DNA of 9,980 bases from Prevotellaceae bacterium (GTDB taxonomy: Bacteria > Bacteroidota > Bacteroidia > Bacteroidales > Bacteroidaceae), in the NCBI GenBank assembly GCA_030523505.1, contig JAUNIK010000070.1:1-9980 (forward strand), in the 5' to 3' direction. The notes under the pieces are model-generated. The model was given only the letters and a program-made list of their open reading frames with translations, did not search any database and was not told the origin of the DNA. The position numbers and the translations under genes are program-made. Below, piece by piece: positions 1 through 6,852 of the stretch (its first letter is position 1; each line of letters starts with the position of its first letter).

Positions 1-1244
1 GACAGTCCTACCTCGCCACACATACACCATCCGGATTCTATCGGGGTGTCAACATTGCTCGATAGTACTGCGGCGATGACACTCAGATCCATAGCAAGGT
101 CTGTGACGCGCAGTCCTCCTGCTATGTTCAGGAATACGTCCTTCTGCATCAGCTTGAATCCCACTCGCTTCTCCAAAACGGCAAGGAGCATGTTCAGTCT
201 CCGTTGGTCAAAACCGGTGGCCGATCTCTGCGGTGTGCCGTAGGCGGCTGTCGATACCAAGGCTTGTGTCTCTACCAAGAATGGGCGCACTCCTTCTATC
301 GCTGCACTGATGGCAATGCCCGATAGTCCTTCGTGGTCTTGTGTCAACAGCAATTCAGATGGGTTGCTCACTTGACGTAAACCATTCTGTTGCATTTCGT
401 AGATTCCCAATTCCGATGTACTGCCGAAACGGTTTTTGATGCTTCGCAGGATACGGTACATATAATGCTGGTCGCCTTCAAACTGTATGACGGTGTCAAC
501 GATATGTTCCAGTATTTTCGGACCGGCAATGCTTCCTTCCTTATTTATATGTCCGATGAGGATTACAGGGGTGCCGCTCGACTTCGCAAAACGCAACAAA
601 GCCGAAGCGCATTCCCTTACCTGGGCTATGCTTCCCGGTGAACTCTCGACCTCGGCTGTGGCTATCGTCTGGATGGAATCTATCACCAATAATTCCGGTG
701 CGAGGTCCTTTATATGCTCGAAGATGTCTTCTAGTGATGTCTCACACATAACACTCAGGTTTTCAGATATTTCGCCCTTTTCGCCTGATGTGTTACATAA
801 TAGTCTGTCGGCGCGCATCTTCAACTGGTGCGCACTCTCCTCACCGCTGACATACAAGATGTTCTTATCGCGGAGGTTCAGTATCGTTTGCAGCGTAAGC
901 GTACTCTTGCCTATTCCTGGTTCACCGCCCAGCAGGATGATGCTTCCTGGCACCAGTCCGCCGCCCAGAACTCTGTTAAGCTCTGCGTCGCCAAGGTCCA
1001 TTCGTGGCTCGTCTTTCGAAGAAACCGACCGCAGGGAGAATGTCTTCTTCTCGCCGAGCTTTGCTGTCACCCCACCTCTCACTCCTTTGGCTGCCGACTG
1101 GGCTGCCTTCGAAGCTGTGGTTGTTGCCGCAATGCGTATCTCTTTAAATGTGTTCCATTGTCCGCATGCTGGGCATTTGCCGAGCCATTTTGGTGACTCC
1201 TGACCACAGTTGTCGCAGACATACATTACCTTATCTTTTGCCAT
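1..1244 (-). CDS. radA: RadA/Sms DNA repair ATPase (3' end cut by window edge)
   Basis: RadA is a RecA-like, DnaB-related ATPase that drives branch migration and processing of recombination intermediates in DNA repair. The reading frame starts at the ATG at 1244-1242 and stays open to base 1, giving 414 residues. Visible in order: an N-terminal four-cysteine zinc finger (C10, C13, C24, C27), Walker A GGEPGIGKST at about 106-115, a Walker B stretch LLVIDSIQT, and the RadA-specific KNRFGS motif, followed by the start of the Lon-protease-like C-terminal domain. The family is usually about 450-460 residues, so roughly 40 residues are missing to the left. Bases before the ATG are A-rich with no Shine-Dalgarno site, as is normal in Bacteroidota. 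The gene is divergent from the lipoprotein operon. The rightward ORF at 487-1203 is its antisense shadow. Confidence 0.97.
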   Translation of the reverse strand, partial: MAKDKVMYVCDNCGQESPKWLGKCPACGQWNTFKEIRIAATTTASKAAQSAAKGVRGGVTAKLGEKKTFSLRSVSSKDEPRMDLGDAELNRVLGGGLVPGSIILLGGEPGIGKSTLTLQTILNLRDKNILYVSGEESAHQLKMRADRLLCNTSGEKGEISENLSVMCETSLEDIFEHIKDLAPELLVIDSIQTIATAEVESSPGSIAQVRECASALLRFAKSSGTPVILIGHINKEGSIAGPKILEHIVDTVIQFEGDQHYMYRILRSIKNRFGSTSELGIYEMQQNGLRQVSNPSELLLTQDHEGLSGIAISAAIEGVRPFLVETQALVSTAAYGTPQRSATGFDQRRLNMLLAVLEKRVGFKLMQKDVFLNIAGGLRVTDLAMDLSVIAAVLSSNVDTPIESGWCMCGEVGL

Positions 1245-1263
1245 TTTTTTATATTTGGTAGTG

Positions 1264-1295
1264 CAAAAGTAATAAATTATTTTGCAACACGGAAA
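1264..1295 (-). promoter_or_regulatory. Bacteroidota-type promoter of radA
   Basis: Read on the minus strand, TACTTTTG (1271-1264) matches the -7 consensus TAnnTTTG exactly. TTTC (1295-1292), one mismatch from the -33 consensus TTTG, lies 20 bases upstream. Transcription would begin near 1257, leaving a very short leader before the ATG at 1244. The element overlaps the divergent promoter at 1281-1311. Confidence 0.7.
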
Positions 1296-1311
1296 TTTAT
1301 TCGTACTTTTG
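1281..1311 (+). promoter_or_regulatory. Bacteroidota-type promoter of the lipoprotein-TPR-ATPase-DUF4435 operon
   Basis: TTTG (1281-1284), 19 bases, then TACTTTTG (1304-1311): a full match to the Bacteroidota housekeeping promoter (TTTG-N19-TAnnTTTG). The start point would lie near 1316-1320, giving an A-rich leader of about 15-20 bases before the ATG at 1335. It is the only recognisable promoter for the four genes that follow. Confidence 0.8.
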
Positions 1312-1334
1312 TCGAAAATATAAAGAAAACAAAA

Positions 1335-2231
1335 ATGAGAAAACTCGCTATATACATATTTCTGTTGCTTGTAGCCCTTGTTGCTTGCAACAAAAAAGAT
1401 GATTCTTCTACACCGGAAACAGCCTCAATAGAGATTGTTCCAGAAGGTTTAAACATCGGTGTGATGCCAACAATCGATTGCCTTCCGATATATATTGCCT
1501 ACGACCGAGGATGGCTCGACGAGGCTGGTATTTCCGTCAATCTTGTGCCGTTCACTGCCCACATGGACATCGATACTGCCCTAGTAGGGAAATCGCTCGA
1601 TGGAGCATTTACTGAATTGTTCCGTACGGAGTATATAACAAAGAAGCAGGGCGTGAAGTTCTATTATGCTTCTACCACCGAACTGCAATGGAATCTCATT
1701 GCCAATAAGGATACGCGTCTGACGCGTCTCGAGCAACTAGGTGATAAGATGATAGCCATGACGCGTTTCTCGGCAACCGACTATCTGTCGGACAAGGCTT
1801 TCGCTGATGTCAAGACTCAGGCGAATGTCTATCGGGTACAAATCAATGACATCGGCGTTCGCTATGCTATGCTCTCCAACAACCAGATGGATACAGGATG
1901 GTTGCCTGAACCATTATTTACAATGGCAGTCCTTAATGGTCATCGTGTATTGAAACCTACTAAGCAGAAGGATAAGTTTGGTGTACTGGCGTTCCGCGAG
2001 AAGTATTCCAAAACAGCAGAAAACAAGGAAAAGATCACCCAATTAATGAAAGTGTATGACCGTGCATGCGACTCACTCAATAAGTATGGCTTTAAATCCT
2101 ATGCTCCCGAACTGTTGAAATACTGTTCTGCCGATACGTCGGTTGTGAATCGTCTGCCAAAGATAACCTATATTCATACGGAGAAACCTGCCGATGAGAC
2201 ACTCGCCAAGGTTCATGAATATCTAAAATAA
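1335..2231 (+). CDS. Substrate-binding-type lipoprotein (NMT1/nitrate-taurine-like periplasmic binding fold)
   Basis: A 298-residue lipoprotein. The first 17 residues form a signal peptide (MRK, then a hydrophobic core) ending in the lipobox LVAC, with C18 as the lipidated cysteine. The mature part begins NKKDDSS and enters a type-2 periplasmic-binding fold: LNIGVMPTIDCLPIYIA (39-55), an aromatic GWLDEAG stretch, and WLPEP at 189-193, a motif seen in NMT1/SsuA-like solute-binding proteins. The ligand cannot be read from sequence; relatives bind nitrate, sulfonates, thiamine precursors or aromatic compounds. No permease gene is next to it, so either a remote transporter uses it or it has become a sensor or scaffold. 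It is the first gene of the operon, directly after a strong promoter and 6 bp before the TPR gene. The KKDD after the cysteine resembles the lipoprotein export signal that sends some Bacteroidota lipoproteins to the cell surface (inference). Confidence 0.88.
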   Translation: MRKLAIYIFLLLVALVACNKKDDSSTPETASIEIVPEGLNIGVMPTIDCLPIYIAYDRGWLDEAGISVNLVPFTAHMDIDTALVGKSLDGAFTELFRTEYITKKQGVKFYYASTTELQWNLIANKDTRLTRLEQLGDKMIAMTRFSATDYLSDKAFADVKTQANVYRVQINDIGVRYAMLSNNQMDTGWLPEPLFTMAVLNGHRVLKPTKQKDKFGVLAFREKYSKTAENKEKITQLMKVYDRACDSLNKYGFKSYAPELLKYCSADTSVVNRLPKITYIHTEKPADETLAKVHEYLK

Positions 2232-2237
2232 ATCCTT

Positions 2238-4400
2238 ATGCTCGCACATCTGCAACAAATAAGAAAACATATACAGGACCGTGGTATTGGCATTACCATC
2301 CACGAACTCCGCAAACTTTGCACCGATCATCATCAGGTGCGTCTTTTGCCAGCCATCGACAGCGTGGCCAACAACTATGCATTAATGCGTCAGTTTTTTG
2401 CCAACGGATTCGAAGATCCAGGACGTACATCGCTATATAATGACCTAGAACACAGACTGTACCGCATAATACTCAAACTGACAGTGGAATGTGTTGCTGA
2501 CAACAACTCCACCTTTCACCAATCGCGCAGTAATACCCAGCGTACAGTCATTGAGTACACCTCCATTGAGAATGCACTCGTTTCTTATGACCAGGAACTG
2601 GCCCTCGCGTCGCTTGAAGCTGATTCTGCCTCCCGACAGAAAGAAATCCACAACCGCTTGCTTCGCTATCGCATAGCACTCTTCGACACGATATATACTT
2701 CTTTGCCTTGGTCGTCTAACGACGCGGAAACGATGACGGCAGTTCTTTTGTCGCCACTCATTGATGCTATCGACCAGCAAATAATGCTCGCTGCGATGCT
2801 GCTTGCACAACGTACTGTGTTCGATGCCAACAAGTTCGTCACACTTTGTTCGGTGGCCTCCACCAGCACTTGTACTGAAGTGCGTGAGCGTGCTGTTGTT
2901 GCTATAGCAATGGCTTTGCCTGATGATGTCGAGATGCAGATGTATGGCGATGTCATACGTGAGGCGTTTGGACAGCTGATGTCTGTTGAAGGAATGATGC
3001 AGAAGTTCACGGAATTGCAGTTGCAGATGTTTGCATGTCTTGACACTCCGAAGGTGGACAAGACCCTCAACGAGGAGATATTCCCTACATTGATAAAGAA
3101 CAGTAATAATATAATTAATCCGAAGAAGACCGATGAGGAGAATCTTGATGCCCTGCTTCATCCTGATAAGGAGGAGAAAATCATGGAGGATGTGGAGGCT
3201 GCACAGGAGAAAATTCGTGCTTTGCACGAGAATGGTTCTGATGTGTTCTTCGGTGGTTTCTCCAAAACCAAGAATTTCTCGTTCTTTTATACATTGATGA
3301 ACTGGTTCTGCCCGTTCTATATCGACCATCCACAGTTGATGCTTGCAAATCTTGGCGAGATACCACCAGAGATGATCAGCAAACTTGTGGGGAATCCACA
3401 GCTGTGTTCTTCCGACCGTTACAGTTTCATGCTCTCGCTGGCACATGTCATCACGCAGATTCCAAAGGAATTCGTTGATATGATGAAAAAAGGTGAATTG
3501 GTGGCAGGCTTCGGTGGTGAGATCGATGAGAATCCTGCATTGATACGCCGACAGTATCTCAACGATCTGTACCGTTTCTTCAATATCTATTCCGACAAGC
3601 GCAACTTCTCTTCGCCTTTCGCGTCCGAGTCAACAGCATGCTTCTTCATGAGTCCGTTGATGTATCAGCAATTCAATGGTACGCGATATCCTCTGCAGGT
3701 TTGTCGCAATCTTCACCGTAAGAAGCACACGGAGGGCTTGCGCCGTATGTTAGATAAATTTCATGATGGCAAGAATGTTGAATATGTGAAGCTTTTCGCC
3801 CTCAACCTCGAAAGCCTCGGTGAATATTCGGCAGCCCTTCGTTTCTATAATAAAGCTCTTCTAATGACACCAGATAATCGCCAGTTGTTGCTGCGATGTG
3901 GTAATATGGCATTCAATTTAGGACGTTACGACCAAGCTTTCGACTTCTATTCACAATATATCTCACGAGCTTCTTCAGATGATGATATCGAGGTTGAGGA
4001 GTTCCGTATGGCCCTCTGCCAGTTGCAGATAGGACTGACTGACGAGGGTATGCAGACTCTCTATCGTCTGGCTTACAACTCTAGCGACGAGAGTGGCTAC
4101 TACGAGGCTTTGGCTTGGGGAAATCTGATGCAGAAAAAATATGAGGAGGCGCTGAAATACTACGATAAAGTGGAACAGCCGTCGGTAAGAGCACATCTCA
4201 GGAAGTGCATCGCACTGTGGATGCTCGGCAGAATTGGAGAAGCGGCAACGGAACTAAAAGTTTTTGCCGAACTCACCAAAGACAACCGCAATGAGAATGT
4301 TCTGGATGCAATGATGCGACAGCTCCGCGAACTACATCTCGATGAACACAAAACCGAGGCGATGATTCTCATCGATCACGCCCTGCTTTCCGAAGAATAA
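2238..4400 (+). CDS. Large TPR-repeat protein of unknown function
   Basis: A 720-residue protein with no signal peptide or membrane span, so probably cytoplasmic. Residues 1 to about 520 look mostly helical and I recognise no named domain there. A charged linker with DEENLDALLHPDKEEK lies near 290-320, and an aromatic stretch (FFYTLMNWFCPFY) near 350-362. From about 521 to 690 there are TPR-like helical pairs: LGEYSAALRFYNKALLMTPD, LGRYDQAFDFYSQYI, KKYEEALKYYDKVEQP and LGRIGEAATELKVFAEL. TPRs bind partner proteins or peptides. The gene starts 6 bp after the lipoprotein stop and ends 5 bp before the ATPase start, so it is translated from the same message; a role as scaffold or sensor for the ATPase and DUF4435 protein is inference. 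The 333-codon ORF on the opposite strand at 2445-3446 is a shadow. Confidence 0.9.
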   Translation: MLAHLQQIRKHIQDRGIGITIHELRKLCTDHHQVRLLPAIDSVANNYALMRQFFANGFEDPGRTSLYNDLEHRLYRIILKLTVECVADNNSTFHQSRSNTQRTVIEYTSIENALVSYDQELALASLEADSASRQKEIHNRLLRYRIALFDTIYTSLPWSSNDAETMTAVLLSPLIDAIDQQIMLAAMLLAQRTVFDANKFVTLCSVASTSTCTEVRERAVVAIAMALPDDVEMQMYGDVIREAFGQLMSVEGMMQKFTELQLQMFACLDTPKVDKTLNEEIFPTLIKNSNNIINPKKTDEENLDALLHPDKEEKIMEDVEAAQEKIRALHENGSDVFFGGFSKTKNFSFFYTLMNWFCPFYIDHPQLMLANLGEIPPEMISKLVGNPQLCSSDRYSFMLSLAHVITQIPKEFVDMMKKGELVAGFGGEIDENPALIRRQYLNDLYRFFNIYSDKRNFSSPFASESTACFFMSPLMYQQFNGTRYPLQVCRNLHRKKHTEGLRRMLDKFHDGKNVEYVKLFALNLESLGEYSAALRFYNKALLMTPDNRQLLLRCGNMAFNLGRYDQAFDFYSQYISRASSDDDIEVEEFRMALCQLQIGLTDEGMQTLYRLAYNSSDESGYYEALAWGNLMQKKYEEALKYYDKVEQPSVRAHLRKCIALWMLGRIGEAATELKVFAELTKDNRNENVLDAMMRQLRELHLDEHKTEAMILIDHALLSEE

Positions 4401-4405
4401 AGAAT

Positions 4406-5218
4406 ATGAAATACGCAGAATATATCACGCAGATTGAGATTGATTCTCTCTGGTCGGGTGTTAAGCACATTCGCTGGACTCTCGACCGCAAGATTAATGT
4501 GCTCTCTGGTGTCAATGGTGTCGGCAAGAGTACTATTATTAATAAGGTGGTAAAAGGCTTGGCTGTTGGGGGCGAGTTTCCGAGCCACATGCTCAAAGGG
4601 GTGCATCTTGATGTGTACCCTAAGGATGCAAAGTGGATTCGCTATGATATAATCCGCTCGTTCGACCGTCCGCTTATCAATCAGGAATTGATAACGAAGA
4701 TCGACTTGTCGTTGGCTACCGAACTCGACTGGCAACTATTCCAACTGCAGCGCAAATACCTTGACTATCAGGTGAATATCGGCAATCGAATCATTGCTGA
4801 ACTGCAGTCGGGAAGTGCCGATTCTGCGATGAAAGCGCAGGAAATTGCATCTCCGAAACGTCTGTTCCAGGATATGGTCGACGAGTATTTCTCGATGACA
4901 GGAAAGAAGATAGTGCGCACAGAGAACGAGATTCGCTTCACTCAGCTGGGTGAGACTCTTCTGCCTTATCAGCTCTCTTCGGGCGAGAAGCAGCTGCTGG
5001 TGATTCTACTCACTGTATTAGTTGAGGACCAGTTGCCGTATGTGCTGTTCATGGACGAACCGGAAGTGAGCCTGCATGTGGAATGGCAGCAGTCGCTCAT
5101 CGATTCGGTGATGAAACTGAATCCGAATGTACAGATTATCCTCACCACCCATTCGCCTGCTGTTGTGATGAACGGCTGGCTTGATAAAGTAACAGAAGTC
5201 ACAGAAATAGAAGTATAA
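4406..5218 (+). CDS. Compact ABC/SMC-type AAA ATPase (AAA_21-like), AriA-like partner of DUF4435
   Basis: A 270-residue cytoplasmic ATPase with one complete ABC-type head. Walker A GVNGVGKS is at 35-42 (K41 binds phosphate), the ABC signature LSSGEKQ at 190-196, Walker B LFMDEPE at 214-220 with catalytic E218, a D-loop-like SLH at 222-224, and the switch histidine in THSP at 248-251. Such heads dimerise around two ATP molecules. The insert between Walker A and signature is only about 145 residues, too short for the long coiled coils of SMC or RecF proteins and shorter than I expect for AriA of PARIS. OLD-family and PARIS ATPases share this motif set. The stop codon abuts the ATG of the DUF4435 gene, which implies coupled translation and a physical partnership. 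Protein class is certain; the substrate or trigger is not visible. Confidence 0.9.
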   Translation: MKYAEYITQIEIDSLWSGVKHIRWTLDRKINVLSGVNGVGKSTIINKVVKGLAVGGEFPSHMLKGVHLDVYPKDAKWIRYDIIRSFDRPLINQELITKIDLSLATELDWQLFQLQRKYLDYQVNIGNRIIAELQSGSADSAMKAQEIASPKRLFQDMVDEYFSMTGKKIVRTENEIRFTQLGETLLPYQLSSGEKQLLVILLTVLVEDQLPYVLFMDEPEVSLHVEWQQSLIDSVMKLNPNVQIILTTHSPAVVMNGWLDKVTEVTEIEV

Positions 5219-6214
5219 ATGCCTGGTCTCGGACAATATCTGAATTCGGATTATATTGCGGCTTCAAACGCCTTGAATGGAAAGAAATCCCGCAGGAAAA
5301 TCGTTGCTTTCGTAGAGAGCTACGATGATGTGTTCTTCTGGCGTAGCATCCTATCGCAACTCGAAACACCTGAGCGCTATTTCCAGGTGATGCTTCCTGC
5401 CCGTGGACGAAAGTTGGAGCGTGGCAAGAAGGCTGTGCTGATGTCTGCGTTCAAGGATTCCGTAGGACCGGATATGATTGCTTGTGTCGATGCCGACTAC
5501 GACTATCTAAAACAGGGCTCCAATGAGATGTCGCGTCAGGTGTGCCAGAATCCATATGTGTTTCATACCTATGCTTATGCCATAGAAAACCTGCAATGCT
5601 GGGCACCGGCTCTACGTGAAGTTTGCGTCATGTCTACTCTTGTCGATTCCACCGATATCCTCGATTTTGAGGATTTCCTTGCACGGTTTTCTGAGACTAT
5701 CTATCCGCTCTTCGTGTGGAATATCCTCTGTTCACGCAATGCCACCTATGGTGATTTCGGCATTGTTGATTTCATCAAGACCATACAGACAGGCATCGTT
5801 GTGCGCCGGTTCGTTGACGACACAATAAAACGGGTGGGGGAGAAGGTGCAGCGGAAGCTTCACCAGATTGAAGCCGTTGCTTCCACGAAGGCTAAGGAGG
5901 CATATAAAGAACTGCTTGAAGAACTGCCGCGACTGGGAGTTTTGCCGCAAGAGACCTATCTGTATATCCAGGGGCATTCGCTGTTCAGTGATATGATTGT
6001 GCCGATGTTGAGAAAGGTGTGCGAGCGTCTTATCGAAGAACGTGAGCAGGAGATTCGTTTCCAGAGCAAGCATCAGACACAGGAAGAGAACGAGATAACC
6101 TGTTATGAGCATTCCCTCGAAGGTATTTCGTCAATGCTAAAGAAAAACACGCTGTACCTCCGTTCTTCGCAGGTTCAGCGTATCATCAAGGATATTAATA
6201 GTTCATTAAAATAA
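5219..6214 (+). CDS. DUF4435 (TOPRIM-like) protein, AriB-like candidate nuclease
   Basis: A 331-residue protein with the DUF4435 signature in its first half: a hydrophobic strand ending in the acidic residue of FVESYDDVFFW (E33, then D36 and D37), the strand MIACVDADYD with D91, D93 and D95, and YAIENLQCW with E123 and N124. The E...DxD arrangement is that of TOPRIM metal-binding catalytic sites. In PARIS, the DUF4435 protein AriB is the toxic nuclease released by the ATPase AriA, and here all expected acidic residues are present, so activity is plausible (inference). The C-terminal half is helical and charged (EEREQEIRFQSK near 270-281) and I cannot assign it. Its ATG directly follows the ATPase stop codon. 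A hexamer repeat overlaps its stop codon. The gene converges on the Nudix gene with 47 bp between them. Confidence 0.85.
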   Translation: MPGLGQYLNSDYIAASNALNGKKSRRKIVAFVESYDDVFFWRSILSQLETPERYFQVMLPARGRKLERGKKAVLMSAFKDSVGPDMIACVDADYDYLKQGSNEMSRQVCQNPYVFHTYAYAIENLQCWAPALREVCVMSTLVDSTDILDFEDFLARFSETIYPLFVWNILCSRNATYGDFGIVDFIKTIQTGIVVRRFVDDTIKRVGEKVQRKLHQIEAVASTKAKEAYKELLEELPRLGVLPQETYLYIQGHSLFSDMIVPMLRKVCERLIEEREQEIRFQSKHQTQEENEITCYEHSLEGISSMLKKNTLYLRSSQVQRIIKDINSSLK

Positions 6215-6233
6215 CGAATACGAAAACGAATAC
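6213..6233. repeat. CGAAWA hexamer repeat at the end of the DUF4435 gene
   Basis: AACGAATACGAAAACGAA (6213-6230) begins inside the stop codon of the DUF4435 gene and continues with TAC. The same 18 bases occur exactly at 7609-7626 inside the primase-helicase gene. It is a run of CGAATA/CGAAAA hexamers. Confidence 0.75.
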
Positions 6234-6261
6234 ATTAACGTAAATCCTGATTTCTCACTTT

Positions 6262-6768
6262 TTACTTAACAATCCACTCTTGGTACTCGCTCTCGAAGTT
6301 CGGCGTGAGAACGCCCTTGCCCATTGCCTCTAGAATCTCTTCGCTTGACCAGAACCGTCCACCGTTGAGTTCCTCAGCACTAGGGTTCACAGCTCCGTCA
6401 TAAATGGCTTTGTTAACATACACCAATTCCCTTTCCGTTACACTCTCGAACACGTACATCCCAAGGCGTTCCGGCATGTAGGCATCAGCAGGAATGCCCA
6501 GTTCCTCTTCCACCTCGCGAGCCAGAGCCTCTTCTGGAGTCTCGCCGTATGATATATGGCCACCGCAAGCCGTGTCCCACTTACCAGGTTGTATATCTTT
6601 CCAGTCAGGTCGGCGTTGCAGGTAAATGTCACCTTTGGAATTGAACACATGCAGGTGTACCACCGGGTGCAGCACCTTTCGTCCATCGTGTGCCTCACCA
6701 CGCAGTATCTTGCCGAGCACCTTACCCTCGGCATCCACAATCGGAAATATTTCTTGCAGATTATCCAT
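6262..6768 (-). CDS. Nudix hydrolase, IPP-isomerase/YfcD-like
   Basis: A 168-residue Nudix enzyme. The Nudix box (G-x5-E-x7-REU-x-EE-x-G-U) spans 70-92, with G70, E76, R84, E85, the metal-binding glutamates E88 and E89, and G91 all in place. The layout around it (PVVHLHVFNSKGDIYLQRR before the box, GKWDTACGGH leading into it, and a late EEL...FWSSEEI stretch) resembles the YfcD and isopentenyl-diphosphate isomerase branch, although the substrate may be any nucleoside-diphosphate-linked compound. I start at the ATG at 6768-6766 (MDNLQEIF); the longer frame to 6780 would need TTG. It is transcribed away from the primase-helicase gene and converges on the DUF4435 gene, so it is probably a separate housekeeping unit. 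I see no clear -7 box in its 84-bp upstream gap. Confidence 0.93.
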   Translation of the reverse strand: MDNLQEIFPIVDAEGKVLGKILRGEAHDGRKVLHPVVHLHVFNSKGDIYLQRRPDWKDIQPGKWDTACGGHISYGETPEEALAREVEEELGIPADAYMPERLGMYVFESVTERELVYVNKAIYDGAVNPSAEELNGGRFWSSEEILEAMGKGVLTPNFESEYQEWIVK

Positions 6769-6852
6769 AGCGAAATTCAATATCTCAATACTTCAATGTC
6801 TCTCGCAAGCGAGCTTTCACTCTTCAATTTTAACTCTTAACTCCCCTTTCCC
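6769..6852. other. Divergent intergenic gap with small palindrome and T-rich leader
   Basis: This 84-bp gap lies between the Nudix and primase-helicase starts. It contains the inverted repeat CTCGC-AA-GCGAG (6802-6813) and the T-rich stretch ACTCTTCAATTTTAACTC (6819-6836), which recurs with one change at 9519-9536 before another ATG. No TAnnTTTG box is visible on either strand, so the promoters here are weak or of another class. Confidence 0.6.

Noticed and set aside
487..1203. 238-codon rightward ORF
   Set aside because: It is antisense to radA, whose zinc finger, Walker A and KNRFGS motifs are clear on the other strand; its own translation resembles nothing.
1335..2231. Naming the lipoprotein as a thiamine, nitrate or taurine binder
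   Set aside because: Only the general fold can be recognised; there is no pathway gene or permease nearby to set the ligand.
2445..3446. 333-codon leftward ORF
   Set aside because: It lies wholly inside the TPR gene on the opposite strand, is rich in H, C and R, has no recognisable motif and no promoter.
4406..6214. Calling the pair PARIS outright
   Set aside because: The domain pairing matches, but the ATPase is shorter than I expect for AriA and the operon has two extra genes; without homology searches only a resemblance can be claimed.
6262..6780. Longer Nudix start at 6780
   Set aside because: It would need TTG; the ATG at 6768 gives a normal family N-terminus.
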